A stretch of 64,000 nt of DNA. Origin: Mycolicibacterium hippocampi. GTDB taxonomy: Bacteria; Actinomycetota; Actinomycetes; Mycobacteriales; Mycobacteriaceae. Within the stretch, counting starts at the first letter, position 1. Each line of letters starts with the position of its first letter. The notes beneath the pieces were generated by a model. The model did not search any database, was not told where the DNA came from, and was given only the letters and a program-made list of their open reading frames with translations. Below are positions 7,516-16,830 of this stretch, piece by piece. The stretch lies in assembly GCF_010723735.1 (NCBI RefSeq), contig NZ_BLLB01000002.1:2852001-2916000 (forward strand), given 5' to 3'. A program made the translations under genes and the position numbers.

Positions 7516-8343
7516 TCATTTCGAGGGCCGGGGGCGCACCAGGACCGACTGCTGGATCGCGCCGACCGCACCATCCTCGTCGAACAGCGTGCCGATCGTC
7601 GTGCCGATACCGTCGGGCCCGTAACTGGTCTCGGCGCGGATGCCGATCCACTCACCCTCGGGCATCCGGTGCACGTGCACCGCCAGATCGGTGTTCAGGA
7701 ACGTCCACCGGCGGATGTCGAGCTTGGTGCCGATCCCGTTCGCGTCGTCGGCGACGGCGAACAATCGCTCCAGGGGCGTCATCGATTCACCCTTGACCAG
7801 ATCGACCTCCGGCCTGATCCAGGATTCGCCGGGACCGTCGCCCATCGGCTTGGTGAGCCAGCGCCAATCCAGGCTGTGGACATAGTTTCGGTCCCAGTCC
7901 TTCTTCATGTCCCTGCCGACCGCCTCGGCCACCGGGCGCAGTGGCGGCACGGGCGCGTGCACCACCGCGGCGGTGTCGAGGGTCTGCAGGCGCCACCCAC
8001 TGGCCCGGGCGACCGGCCGGGGTGCGCCGTCGGGGCCCGGCGCCAGCATCTCGGCGGTGATCAGTTCGATCTGCCTACCGGAGCGTTCTCGCCGCGCGCG
8101 AACCCACAGATCGCCCTCGGCGGGCACCGGACCCAGCAGATCGACCAGGACACGGCTGAGCCTGGTGTCGTCGCGCGCCTCGCACCGCTGCAGTCCACGG
8201 ACCAGCAACGCCGAGACCGGCGCGGCGTGCTGGATGGCCGCAGACCAGGTGCTGCGGACGAAATCGGTCGCGGTGAACCGCTCGCCGCGAGTACCGCCGA
8301 CCTCGACGTCGCCGTCGACCAACTCGTAATACGAATCCGACAT
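7516..8343 (-). CDS. acyl-CoA thioesterase-like (double hotdog) protein
   Basis: A 275-residue protein with two hotdog-like halves. The first has RFTATDFVRSTW and the second RRWTFLNTDLAVHVHRMPEG, followed by W-I-G-I-R-A-E-T, which is the usual layout of TesB-like thioesterases and their mycobacterial relatives. It would hydrolyse a CoA thioester or bind one. The ATG at 8343 follows GAAAGGTCGAG. It is 19 bp downstream of the SMP-30 gene on the same strand and presumably co-transcribed from site D. Confidence 0.75.
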   Translation of the reverse strand: MSDSYYELVDGDVEVGGTRGERFTATDFVRSTWSAAIQHAAPVSALLVRGLQRCEARDDTRLSRVLVDLLGPVPAEGDLWVRARRERSGRQIELITAEMLAPGPDGAPRPVARASGWRLQTLDTAAVVHAPVPPLRPVAEAVGRDMKKDWDRNYVHSLDWRWLTKPMGDGPGESWIRPEVDLVKGESMTPLERLFAVADDANGIGTKLDIRRWTFLNTDLAVHVHRMPEGEWIGIRAETSYGPDGIGTTIGTLFDEDGAVGAIQQSVLVRPRPSK

Positions 8344-8362
8344 CTCGACCTTTCGGAACGGT

Positions 8363-9205
8363 TCAGCGCAGCACGGCTGCAGGGACGTCGACGATCGTGG
8401 CGTCCAGACGGGAAAGCTTCGTCCCGACAAGGCGTTGAGGGTAGGCGTCCGTGGACGACAGCAGGAACAGCGTCCGTCCCTCCGGACCGCCCAGCGTGCA
8501 GGCGATGGCCGTCCGGTCACCCACGTCGATCCGGTCGGTCACGGTGCACGCCCCGCTGCCGCTCTCGGTGATCCGCTCGAACTGGTGAGCCAGTGTCATC
8601 GCCGCCCAGACCCCGCCACCGTCGTCGAGGCAGATGCCGTCCGGCGGCCCGTCCAGGCGGTCGGCGAAAACCCTTCGATCGCTGAGGGATCCGTCCGCCG
8701 CAATGGTGAACGCAGTTAACCGGCGCCCGGTCGACTCAGCGACGATCAGCGTCACGTCGTCGGGCGTAATCGCCATGCCGTTGGGGAAGTCGAGGTCGTC
8801 GGCGACGACGGTGGCGCGCTCGGCGCCGTCCCGATCGGGGTCGACCCGCACGATCACCCCGCCTGTGCGCGCCTGTGAGCCGACGTAGGCGCACCCGTGC
8901 CGATCGATGACCATGTCGCCGAGATCGGCCGGCACCAGCTCGGACAGGTCGGCGACCGTGGTGACGGTTTCGCCGTCGTATCCGAGCACCTGCCTGCATT
9001 GCGTGGAAACGATCAGCAACGTCCCGTCCTGGCGGAATCCCAGCCCGGACGGCGAATGTCCGGCCAGGTCAAGCGTGCTCATCTCGCCGCCGAGGGTCAC
9101 GGTGTGCACGGCCTCGCCGAGCATGTCGGAGAACCACACAAGGCCCTCGAACCAACGGGGGCCCTCACCGAAGCAGAATCCATTGGCAAGCGGTGTGGGG
9201 GTCAT
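8363..9205 (-). CDS. SMP-30/gluconolactonase-like protein
   Basis: A six-bladed beta-propeller protein of about 280 residues. Family motifs visible are GEGPRW with the metal-binding Glu near the start, FPNGMAI with the Asn, and DGPPDGICLDD with the active-site Asp. Such enzymes hydrolyse lactones with a divalent metal. A lactonase fits a locus that also has a Baeyer-Villiger enzyme. The start is uncertain: ATG at 9205, or a TTG at 9229 that lies 5 nt after the minus-strand -10 of site D. I prefer the ATG. Confidence 0.82.
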   Translation of the reverse strand: MTPTPLANGFCFGEGPRWFEGLVWFSDMLGEAVHTVTLGGEMSTLDLAGHSPSGLGFRQDGTLLIVSTQCRQVLGYDGETVTTVADLSELVPADLGDMVIDRHGCAYVGSQARTGGVIVRVDPDRDGAERATVVADDLDFPNGMAITPDDVTLIVAESTGRRLTAFTIAADGSLSDRRVFADRLDGPPDGICLDDGGGVWAAMTLAHQFERITESGSGACTVTDRIDVGDRTAIACTLGGPEGRTLFLLSSTDAYPQRLVGTKLSRLDATIVDVPAAVLR

Positions 9206-9234
9206 CTGCCCAGCACCCGCCGGGGGCAATTCGA

Positions 9235-9266
9235 GACTTTACAAAACACGCGACAAGTGTCACGCT
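9235..9266. promoter_or_regulatory. dyad promoter/operator, site D
   Basis: Arms GACTTTACA (9235-9243) and TGTCACGCT (9258-9266) are separated by 14 bp between divergent genes. The plus reading TTTACA, 17 bp, TGT-CACGCT would start transcription near 9273, about 60 nt before the next coding start. Confidence 0.65.
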
Positions 9267-9331
9267 CGCTGGGTGTCACTGTCAACTACCTGCAACATTG
9301 GCGCACTCGCTGGTGAGAGGAACTGCCAGCC

Positions 9332-10042
9332 GTGAACATGAAGAAATACCACAGCCATACCCTCCTCTACCTGCACGAGACGATCGATCTGGGAGCTGCG
9401 GGCAGCGAGCAGTTCGTGTCGGAGTTCAGCGACAACTACCACCCGATGATGAGCGAGCTCGGCGCGAGGCTGTTCGCGATGTGGGAGTCGACCCCGTACA
9501 ACGGACACTGGCCGCAGGTCACCGTCATCTGGGAGATCGATGCGTTCGCCGACTACGCCCGCATCGGCCGTGCACAGGCCCGCGGCGGCAGCCATGAGGG
9601 CGCCGCCGGGAAGTGGACGACATTCCTGCGTGACATCGGGGCCCGCGGAGAAGGCCGCATCATGTACGCGGGACGCAGCAACAAGACGCTGGCCGAGCTG
9701 CGGGACGCAGACTTCAAGGCGGGCTTGGTGATCCAGGAGATCATGCAGACCAAGCCGGGCCGTCAGGACGATTACATCCGGGAACTCGAGCGGCTCTACG
9801 TGCCCTGGTCGGAATCCACCGGTAAGCGGTGGCTCGGGTCGTTCATCACCACGTTCCGGTTCAACGAGGTCATCCATTACTGGGCGCTCGAGGGAGACTG
9901 GGACTGTTTCGAGAACCACTACCCGTCGTGGAAGGACAGCCCGCCCGCCGAGATCGTCACGTGGATGAGCGTCGCGCCCGCCCTGCGTGACGGCTGGGAG
10001 GACTCCATCCTCGCCGCCCTGCCGCCCTCCCCGCTCCAGTGA
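9332..10042 (+). CDS. conserved protein of unknown function, possibly NIPSNAP-like
   Basis: A 236-residue cytoplasmic protein without signal peptide or membrane segment. It appears to have two similar halves, each with an aromatic-rich strand and a helix (LLYLHETIDL and LVIQEIMQTKPGRQDDYI), which recalls the ferredoxin-like NIPSNAP/Dabb fold; I do not recognise it with certainty. The GTG at 9332 follows GAGAGG. Its stop overlaps the start of the second P450 (GTGA at 10039), so the two are translationally coupled, which suggests a role in the same oxidation step. Confidence 0.65.
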   Translation: MNMKKYHSHTLLYLHETIDLGAAGSEQFVSEFSDNYHPMMSELGARLFAMWESTPYNGHWPQVTVIWEIDAFADYARIGRAQARGGSHEGAAGKWTTFLRDIGARGEGRIMYAGRSNKTLAELRDADFKAGLVIQEIMQTKPGRQDDYIRELERLYVPWSESTGKRWLGSFITTFRFNEVIHYWALEGDWDCFENHYPSWKDSPPAEIVTWMSVAPALRDGWEDSILAALPPSPLQ

Positions 10043-11283
10043 GCACGGAAATGCCGACGACGCAGTTCATCTACGACCCCTTCGATCCGGCGGTGATGGC
10101 CGACCCGCTCCCGTACTACCGGGTGCTGCGCGACGAGCACCCGGTGTACTACCTCGAGAAGTGGGACACCTACGCGCTGTCCCGCTTCTCCGACATCTGG
10201 AACGTGTTGGAGATCAACGACGGAACGTTCGTCGCCTCCGAGGGGACGTTGCCTGCCGCCGCGGTGCTCGCCGACCACAACGACGGTCCGGTTCCCGACC
10301 CGCCGCTGCACCCGATGCCGTTCCACGCGAACTTCGACGCACCGCTCTACGACGAGGTCCGCCGCTGCACCGCCGCACCTTTCCGGCCCAAGTCCGTCTC
10401 CAAGCTCGCCGACCGGATCCGGACACTGGCCAACGAGCGCCTCGACGAACTGCTGCCGCGTGGCAGCTTCGACCTGACCCAGGAGTACGGCGGAATCGTC
10501 GCCGCGTCGGTGGTATGTGAACTCGTAGGTCTACCAGTTGATCTCGCTGCCGACGTGCTCGCCACCGTCAACGCGGGCAGCCTCGCCCAGCCGGGCAGCG
10601 GTGTCGAGGTGGCCAACGCGCGGCCCGGCTATCTGGAGTACCTGGCGCCGGTCGTGGCGCGCAGGCGGGCGGGCGATGGTGACGATCTGCCGATCGTGGA
10701 CAACCTGCTCGCCTACCGGTTGCCGGACGGATCGGCACTGTCCGACACCGAGGCCGCCGTGCAGATGCTCGGCGTCTTCATCGGCGGCACCGAGACGGTC
10801 CCCAAGATCGTCGCGCACGGGTTGTGGGAGCTCTCCGGCAGGCCCGACCAGCTGGCCGCGGTCCGCGCCGACCCGGACGACAACGTTCCCGTCGCGCGCG
10901 AGGAGATGATCCGCTACTGCGCACCCGCACAGTGGTTCGCCCGCACGCTACGCAGGCCGTTCACCCTCCACGACACCACGATCCGGCCGGGTCAGCGGAT
11001 CATCTCGCTGCTCGCGTCGGCCAACCGCGACGAGCGCGAGTACCCCGACGCTGACGAGTTCGTCTGGAACCGGCCGATCCCGCGGCTGCTCGCGTTCGGC
11101 CGCGGCCAGCACTTCTGCCTGGGCGCCCATCTCGCACGGCTGGAGATCGCGATCATGGTGACCGAGTGGCTCAAGCGGGTGCCTGACTTCCAGATCGACG
11201 CCGGCGCCGCGTCGCGGCCGCCGTCGAGCTTCCAATGGGGCTGGAACAACGTCCCCGTGCAGGTCCGGGCGGAGGTCGGCTGA
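10039..11283 (+). CDS. cytochrome P450, second of the locus
   Basis: A 414-residue P450. The I-helix is FIGGTETVPK, with Glu-Thr in place of the usual Asp/Glu-Thr spacing, the ExxR lies in EEMIRYCAP, and the heme loop is FGRGQHFCLGAHLARLE. It is clearly different from the first P450 in heme loop and N-terminus and is not a recent duplicate. The GTG start overlaps the previous stop by 4 nt. It heads a tightly packed run with the dehydrogenase, aldolase, SDR and Baeyer-Villiger enzyme. Confidence 0.92.
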   Translation: MSTEMPTTQFIYDPFDPAVMADPLPYYRVLRDEHPVYYLEKWDTYALSRFSDIWNVLEINDGTFVASEGTLPAAAVLADHNDGPVPDPPLHPMPFHANFDAPLYDEVRRCTAAPFRPKSVSKLADRIRTLANERLDELLPRGSFDLTQEYGGIVAASVVCELVGLPVDLAADVLATVNAGSLAQPGSGVEVANARPGYLEYLAPVVARRRAGDGDDLPIVDNLLAYRLPDGSALSDTEAAVQMLGVFIGGTETVPKIVAHGLWELSGRPDQLAAVRADPDDNVPVAREEMIRYCAPAQWFARTLRRPFTLHDTTIRPGQRIISLLASANRDEREYPDADEFVWNRPIPRLLAFGRGQHFCLGAHLARLEIAIMVTEWLKRVPDFQIDAGAASRPPSSFQWGWNNVPVQVRAEVG

Positions 11284-12252
11284 ATGTGGTCCCACCGGCT
11301 CGTCGCTCCGTTCACCTTCGTGAAAACCGATGTGCCACAGCGATCGCCGGATTCTCTGGATGACGGCCAGGTGTTGCTGCGATTCCTGGCCGGCGGGATC
11401 TGCGGCAGCGACCTTCCCGGATTCCGCGGCGCCAAGGGCAGGCTGCCGGGGGACACCGGCGTCTCGGCCGCGGAGATGGACGGGTTCCCGATCCACGAGG
11501 TCGTGGGCGAGGTGATCGCCAGCCGCCATCCGGACCACCGCCCGCGTGACCGCGTCGTCGGGTGGGCATCGGGGTTCGACGGGCTGATGGAACAGGTCGT
11601 CGCCGACGGTGACGGCCTGGCGCCCTACGGCCCCGCGCTGAGCCCCGAGCACGCCGTCGGGTTGCAGCCGCTGGCCTGCGTCCTATACGCCGTAGAGCAA
11701 CTGCCCGACCTGACCGGCAGGCACGTCGCGGTCCTCGGCCAGGGCTCGATCGGGTTGTTGTTCTCCTTCGTCGCCAAGGCGGCGGGGGCCGCGCATGTCA
11801 TCGGCGTCGACCCGGTCGACCGCGACGACGTCGGCCCGGCGTTCGGGGTCGACACCGTGGTGCGCGCGACCAGCGATCGCTGGGTGAGCCGGCTCGCCCC
11901 GGATTCCAAGCCCGACATCGTGATCGAGGCCGTCGGACACCAGGTCGCGACCCTCGGGCACGCGGTGGAGGCCGTCGCGCCGGGTGGCACCGTCTTCTAC
12001 TTCGGGGTGCCCGACGACGACTCCTACCCGATCAGCATGCGCACCATGCTGCGCAACAACCTCACCCTGAAAGCCGGGATCACACTCGACCGGCGGCGGG
12101 TCCTCGACCGCGCCGATGCGTTCGCGCGCGAGCACCCCGGCCTGCTCGGCCGCTACCTGACCCACACGTTCCCCGCCGACGAGGTCCAGGCCGCGTTCGA
12201 ACTGGCCTGCCTGCCGGTGCCCGGCAGGGTCAAGATCGCGATCGTGCCGTGA
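11284..12252 (+). CDS. zinc-type alcohol dehydrogenase (MDR superfamily)
   Basis: A 322-residue medium-chain dehydrogenase. The catalytic zinc Cys is in GGICGSD and the HE pair in FPIHEVVGE. The usual structural-zinc four-Cys lobe is absent, as in several short MDR enzymes. The Rossmann motif is VLGQGSIGLL near residue 160. The ATG at 11284 directly follows the P450 stop. It would oxidise the alcohol made by the P450 to a ketone or aldehyde. Confidence 0.85.
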   Translation: MWSHRLVAPFTFVKTDVPQRSPDSLDDGQVLLRFLAGGICGSDLPGFRGAKGRLPGDTGVSAAEMDGFPIHEVVGEVIASRHPDHRPRDRVVGWASGFDGLMEQVVADGDGLAPYGPALSPEHAVGLQPLACVLYAVEQLPDLTGRHVAVLGQGSIGLLFSFVAKAAGAAHVIGVDPVDRDDVGPAFGVDTVVRATSDRWVSRLAPDSKPDIVIEAVGHQVATLGHAVEAVAPGGTVFYFGVPDDDSYPISMRTMLRNNLTLKAGITLDRRRVLDRADAFAREHPGLLGRYLTHTFPADEVQAAFELACLPVPGRVKIAIVP

Positions 12253-12256
12253 GGTC

Positions 12257-13045
12257 GTGGTGACGATGAGCAGGCTGCAGGATGCGCTGGCCACAAAAGA
12301 CCGGGTGTGGGGCGGCTGGGTGGTGGGCCCGACGATCCTCGGCCCCGAGGAGTTCGCCAGGGCCGGTTACGACTACATCGGATTCGACGTTCAGCACGGA
12401 TATCTCGGCGACGCCGACGTCGCACTGATGCTGCGCAGGCTCGAGCACGTCCCCGTCGCCACCGCGGTACGCCTGCCGACACCCGATGCCGCCCCGATCG
12501 GCAGGGTGCTCGACGCCGGTGCCGACGCTGTCATCATCGCGATGGTCGAATCCGCCGAACAGGCCGCCGCAGCCGTCGCCGCCACCAGGTACGCGCCGGC
12601 CGGCGTGCGCAGCTTCGGGCCGCTGCGGGCCGACATGGGTCACGACCCCGTCGGTCTCCAGGCACGGGCGTCGGTGTTCGCGATGGTCGAGACCGCGCGC
12701 GGGCTCGCCGCGATCGACGAGATCTGTGCCGTCGACGGGTTGACGGGTGTGTATGTAGGGCCCGCCGATCTCGCGATCTCCATGGGTTCTGCGCCGGCCG
12801 ACGCATGGACACGGCGGGAGGTCCGCGACGCGATGACCGACATCCGCCACGCCACCGATTCGGCAGGGCTGGTCAGCGGCGTCCACGCCGGCACCGGCGC
12901 CCTCGGAAACACCGCTGCACAGCTGGGATTTCGGATGATCACGCTCGCCTCGGAATCGCAGGCGCTGCACCGGGGCGCGACAGCACACCTCGGCGAGGCA
13001 CTCGGGACCGCCGACGCGGCGGATCCCCGGAAGGCGGGGTACTGA
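12257..13045 (+). CDS. HpcH/HpaI-type aldolase
   Basis: About 260 residues, class II (metal-dependent) pyruvate-type aldolase or citrate-lyase beta-like TIM barrel. Visible family motifs are YIGFDVQHG, AMVES with the metal-binding Glu, and GVYVGPADLAISMG with the metal-binding Asp. It would split a hydroxy-keto acid, often releasing pyruvate. Three in-frame starts exist (GTG 12257, GTG 12260, ATG 12266); GAGGT at 12251 favours the second or third. It overlaps the following SDR by TGATG at 13043-13047. Confidence 0.85.
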   Translation: MVTMSRLQDALATKDRVWGGWVVGPTILGPEEFARAGYDYIGFDVQHGYLGDADVALMLRRLEHVPVATAVRLPTPDAAPIGRVLDAGADAVIIAMVESAEQAAAAVAATRYAPAGVRSFGPLRADMGHDPVGLQARASVFAMVETARGLAAIDEICAVDGLTGVYVGPADLAISMGSAPADAWTRREVRDAMTDIRHATDSAGLVSGVHAGTGALGNTAAQLGFRMITLASESQALHRGATAHLGEALGTADAADPRKAGY

Positions 13046-13776
13046 TGGCCGCCGATCGGGTCGCACTGGTCACGGGAGCCGCCCGCGGGCAGGGCGCGGC
13101 GATCGCTGCCCGGCTGCTCGAGGACGATTTCCGGGTGGCCGCCTGCGACCTGCTCGCCGACGAACTGGCGGCGACCGTGGCCGCACTCGACACCGACCGG
13201 GCCGTCGCCGTGGCGCTGGACGTGACCTCGGCCGACCAGTGGGCCCATGCGGTCCGCACCGTCGTCGACCGGTTCGGCGCGCTCACCGCCCTGGTGAACA
13301 ACGCCGGCGTGCTGCACCGCGCTTCGCTGGCTGACGAGACTCCGGCGGGCTTCGAGGGCAGCTGGCGGGTCAACTGCCTCGGCCCGTTCCTCGGAATCCA
13401 GGCGTCGCTTGTCCACCTGCGTGACGCCGACGGCGCGGCCATCGTGAACACGTGCAGCACCGGAGCGGTCCGGCCGTTCCCGAACCACGCCGCGTACGGG
13501 TCGTCGAAGTGGGCGCTGCGGGGTCTCACCCAGGTCGCCGCGGTCGAACTCGCGCCGTCGCGGATCCGGGTCAACTCCGTGTTCCCCGGCCCCGTCGAGA
13601 CCCCGATGCTCGACACGGACACGCAGTCCCGGCTCGCCGCAACCGCGTTGATGGGCCGCATCGGTAAGCCCGTGGAGATCGCCGACGCGGTGGCGTTCCT
13701 GGTCTCCGAGCATGCGTCGTTCATCACCGGATCCGAGCTCATCGTCGACGGTGGGCAGTCCCTGAAGATTGGATGA
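13045..13776 (+). CDS. short-chain dehydrogenase/reductase
   Basis: A 243-residue classical SDR. It has the TGAARGQG cofactor loop, NNAG at about residue 86, catalytic Ser in the NTCSTGA region, YGSSK (YxxxK) and the C-terminal SELIVDGG. It oxidises or reduces an alcohol or ketone with NAD(P). The ATG at 13045 overlaps the aldolase stop, and its own stop overlaps the next reading frame, so the run is translationally coupled. Confidence 0.9.
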   Translation: MAADRVALVTGAARGQGAAIAARLLEDDFRVAACDLLADELAATVAALDTDRAVAVALDVTSADQWAHAVRTVVDRFGALTALVNNAGVLHRASLADETPAGFEGSWRVNCLGPFLGIQASLVHLRDADGAAIVNTCSTGAVRPFPNHAAYGSSKWALRGLTQVAAVELAPSRIRVNSVFPGPVETPMLDTDTQSRLAATALMGRIGKPVEIADAVAFLVSEHASFITGSELIVDGGQSLKIG

Positions 13777-13784
13777 GGACCTCA

Positions 13785-15302
13785 ATGGCGAAGACGCTCT
13801 CCGTGGGCATCATCGGGGCCGGGCCTGGCGGCCTGGCGCTCGGAACCTTATTGCGCAAGGCAGGATTCGACGATTTCACGATCTTCGACCGCGAGGACGG
13901 AGTCGGCGGTACCTGGCGGGTCAACACCTATCCGGGTTTGGCCTGTGACGTGAAGTCGCATCTGTACTCGTATTCGTTCGACCTCAACCCGCGCTGGTCA
14001 CGGCTGTGGTCGGGGCAGGAGGAGATCCTGGAGTACTTCGAGCGGTGCGCCCGGCGCTACCGCCTGGACGCACACTTGCGGCTGAACACCGAGATCGTCT
14101 CGGCCACGTGGGAAACCGCCGACAGGACATGGCGGCTGGGCACCGCGACCGGTGAGGAGTTCACATTCGACATCGTGGTGTCGGCGGTCGGGATCTTCAC
14201 CCAGCCGGTGATGCCGGACCTGGTGGAGGAGGAGCCGTTCACCGGAACCCTCATGCACACCGCACGCTGGGATCACTCGGTCGACCTCCGAGACGCCCGG
14301 GTCGCCGTCCTCGGCACGGGATCGACTGCAGCACAGCTGGTGCCAGAGGTCGCGAGGGTCGCGTCGAAGGTCTACTCGGTGCAACGATCGCCGACCTGGG
14401 TGCTGCCGAAACCGGACCGGCCCTACACCGAACGCGAGAAGTGGCTGTTCGCCCATGTTCCGCTGGCCAAGAAGATCTACCGCACCAGGTTGTGGCTGCG
14501 CAGCGAGTCGAACATCTCGGTCATCGAGAACGGCAGCGACAAGACCCAGGAGTTCAAGGGGATCGCGTTACGCACACTGGAAGCGACGATTCCCGACGAA
14601 GAGCTGCGGGCCAAGCTCACCCCGACCCATCCGTTCGGGTGTAAACGCCTGGTGTTCGCCACCGACTATCTGCAAACACTGAATCTGCCGCACGTCGAGG
14701 TGGTGTCCAGCCCGGCGCGCACGCTTCGGGCGAGGTCCTTGGTCACCGAGGACGGCACCGAACTCGACGTCGACGTGGTGCTGTGCGCGACCGGGTATGC
14801 GGCGGCGGACTATCTGGGTCAGATCGAGGTCCAGGGGGCCGGCGGCACCGCGCTGCGCGACACCTGGCGTGACGGTGCGTTCGCCTACCTCGGGATGGCG
14901 GTGCCCGGCTACCCCAACTTCTTCATGCTCTACGGGCCGAACACCAACGTCGGCTCCAACAGCGTCATCTTCATGCTCGAGGCACAGGCCCACTACATCG
15001 TGCGGGCGCTGAAGTACATGCGCCGCAAGGACAAATCCTACATCGAGGTGCGCGCTGAGGTGACACAGCGGTTCCTGACCAGGATCGACACCTGGATGCA
15101 GGGCACCGTCTGGTTGACCCGGTGCAGCAACTACTTCCGCGCCGCCAATGGAAGGGTGGTCACCCAGTGGCCGCGGAGCGCGCGGGCCTTCTGGGGACTC
15201 ACCCGCTGTTTTCGGTCCGCTGACTACACCTTCTCCGAAACTCCCGGGTCTTCCGGCGGCCGAAACATCCGTGTCGGGACCCAGACCGCTGTGAAGCGGT
15301 AG
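13785..15302 (+). CDS. Baeyer-Villiger flavin monooxygenase
   Basis: About 505 residues. The FAD motif is GAGPGGLALG at the N-terminus, the second (NADPH) Rossmann motif is GTGSTAAQL, and between them lies FTGTLMHTARWD, which fits the Baeyer-Villiger fingerprint FxGxxxHxxxW(P/D). Such enzymes insert oxygen next to a ketone to give an ester or lactone. The ATG at 13785 follows GAGGACC; an alternative ATG at 13773 overlaps the SDR stop. The esterase follows after 6 bp and is the natural partner to open the product. Confidence 0.92.
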   Translation: MAKTLSVGIIGAGPGGLALGTLLRKAGFDDFTIFDREDGVGGTWRVNTYPGLACDVKSHLYSYSFDLNPRWSRLWSGQEEILEYFERCARRYRLDAHLRLNTEIVSATWETADRTWRLGTATGEEFTFDIVVSAVGIFTQPVMPDLVEEEPFTGTLMHTARWDHSVDLRDARVAVLGTGSTAAQLVPEVARVASKVYSVQRSPTWVLPKPDRPYTEREKWLFAHVPLAKKIYRTRLWLRSESNISVIENGSDKTQEFKGIALRTLEATIPDEELRAKLTPTHPFGCKRLVFATDYLQTLNLPHVEVVSSPARTLRARSLVTEDGTELDVDVVLCATGYAAADYLGQIEVQGAGGTALRDTWRDGAFAYLGMAVPGYPNFFMLYGPNTNVGSNSVIFMLEAQAHYIVRALKYMRRKDKSYIEVRAEVTQRFLTRIDTWMQGTVWLTRCSNYFRAANGRVVTQWPRSARAFWGLTRCFRSADYTFSETPGSSGGRNIRVGTQTAVKR

Positions 15303-15308
15303 ACCGCT

Positions 15309-16262
15309 ATGACGATTCCCCGGCGTCCGCCGGTCCGCGACATCGCCGATCGACTCGATTCGGCGTTGCGGCCGTTCGCCGCGGCGCGAACCGACCTGTC
15401 GCCTGCGGTGCTCGGCGCGGTCCGGGATTCGCTCAACCAGCGGCGTGCCGAGACCGCGAGGACCGCGGACACCGTGGCCGTCGAGATCGAGCAGCGTGCG
15501 GTGCCCGTCGAGGCGGGACGCGTCGTGACCGTCCGGATCTACCGCGGCGGGCCGCCGCCGTCACCCGCCGTCATCTATTGCCACGCGGGCGCTTTCGTGC
15601 TCGGCAACCTCGACACCGACCACCGGCAATGCATCGAGTTCGCCCGGCGCGGACGCTGCACCGTGATCTCGGTGGATTACCGGTTGGCGCCCGAACACCC
15701 TTTTCCCGCCGCGTTGGACGACGCACGCGCGATCCTCGAGTGGGTGTCGCGCAGCGCCGCCGAACTGGGCGTCGATGCCGCCGCACTGGCGGTCGCCGGC
15801 AGTAGCGCCGGGGCGGCGTTGGCGGCCGGCCTTGCCCGGTGTGCCGCGGACGGGACCGCACCCCCGGTCGTCTTCCAGATGCTGCACCAGCCCGTCCTCG
15901 ATGACAGGCCGACACCATCGAAGGAGGAGTTCACCTGCACGCCGGGGTTCGACGGCCCGGCGACGATGTTGATGTGGCGGCACTACTGCGGGACAGGACC
16001 GCCGGCCGCCGAAGCGGCGCCGGGTCGGGCCGACGAATTGGACTTCCTGCCAAGGACATTGATCACCTGCTCGGAACTCGATCCGCTGCGCGATGAAGCG
16101 GTCGACTATGCTCTGCGGCTGATGTGGGCCGGTGTCACGACCGAGCTGCATGTGTTCGCCGGCACCTGCCACGGGTTCGACTCGCTGGTGCCCGACTGGG
16201 AAACCAGCGGTCAACTGTTCGACATCCAGGGCGCCGCGCTACGGCGCGCCCTTCTGCGCTAG
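15309..16262 (+). CDS. alpha/beta-hydrolase esterase of the HSL/Lip type
   Basis: A 317-residue esterase of the hormone-sensitive-lipase family. The nucleophile motif is GSSAG (usually GDSAG), the acid is in ELDPLRDE and the His in CHGF. The oxyanion-hole motif HGGG is altered to H-A-G-A (YCHAGAF), which is unusual and may change activity. It lies 6 bp behind the Baeyer-Villiger enzyme. Its last 24 bp overlap the convergent SRPBCC gene. Confidence 0.85.
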   Translation: MTIPRRPPVRDIADRLDSALRPFAAARTDLSPAVLGAVRDSLNQRRAETARTADTVAVEIEQRAVPVEAGRVVTVRIYRGGPPPSPAVIYCHAGAFVLGNLDTDHRQCIEFARRGRCTVISVDYRLAPEHPFPAALDDARAILEWVSRSAAELGVDAAALAVAGSSAGAALAAGLARCAADGTAPPVVFQMLHQPVLDDRPTPSKEEFTCTPGFDGPATMLMWRHYCGTGPPAAEAAPGRADELDFLPRTLITCSELDPLRDEAVDYALRLMWAGVTTELHVFAGTCHGFDSLVPDWETSGQLFDIQGAALRRALLR

Positions 16263-16727
16263 CGCCAGTTCGCGGGCGACGGCCGCGTGGTAGGCGTCGA
16301 TGTTGGCGGGATTGACGGTGCGGAAGAACCCGTCCGGTAACGGGGAGTCCCTGTAGGCCTCGACGGTCATCGTCCGGCTGAACAACGTGACGTCCTCGCC
16401 CGGCCGGGTGAACTTGTACTGCACGGTGATCCGGCCGGGCATACCGCCGCTGCCGTCTGCGTCGTGGCCGAGATTTCCCACTGAGGTGAACATCCACAAC
16501 TTGGGACGCATCGCGATCGCCAGATGCCAGGTGAAGATCCGTTTGCCGTCCGGGCCGGACTCGGTCCAGGTGTCACCGACTTCGAGGGGCGCCTTCTCGA
16601 CGACCTTGCCGACATGTGCGCTTCCTGGATAGGTCTTCGGCCAGTTGGCGGGATTGGTCACGAAGTCGTAGATCTCTTCGGGAGATTGGGTGAATGCCGT
16701 CTCCGACGTCGTCGTCACGATTCCCAC
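16239..16727 (-). CDS. SRPBCC (START-like) family protein
   Basis: A 162-residue protein with the pattern of the SRPBCC/polyketide-cyclase fold: an N-terminal strand followed by SPEEIYDFVTNPANWPKTYPG, then strands with DTWTESGPDGK, and a C-terminal amphipathic helix. Such proteins form a deep hydrophobic pocket for lipids, steroids or polyketides. The GTG at 16727 follows AGAAGGGCGGA. It is transcribed from site E, divergent from the acyl-CoA dehydrogenase. Confidence 0.78.
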   Translation of the reverse strand: MGIVTTTSETAFTQSPEEIYDFVTNPANWPKTYPGSAHVGKVVEKAPLEVGDTWTESGPDGKRIFTWHLAIAMRPKLWMFTSVGNLGHDADGSGGMPGRITVQYKFTRPGEDVTLFSRTMTVEAYRDSPLPDGFFRTVNPANIDAYHAAVARELALAQKGAP

Positions 16728-16756
16728 GGGGTCCGCCCTTCTGTCTGGTCGCGGTC

Positions 16757-16788
16757 TACTTTACAAAGTACCTGCCAAATGTCACGCT
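16757..16788. promoter_or_regulatory. dyad promoter/operator, site E
   Basis: Arms TACTTTACA (16757-16765) and TGTCACGCT (16780-16788) are separated by 14 bp between divergent genes. The plus reading predicts a transcript starting near 16795, giving a 36-nt leader with GGAAAGGACGGG before the acyl-CoA dehydrogenase ATG. Confidence 0.65.
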
Positions 16789-16830
16789 CGTGCTGTCGGC
16801 GCAGCCACCCGGAAAGGACGGGATGTCAGC

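Noticed and set aside
9206..9229. TTG start at 9229 for the SMP-30 protein
   Set aside because: It lies near the predicted transcript start, but leaderless TTG initiation is not well supported; the ATG at 9205 keeps all family motifs.
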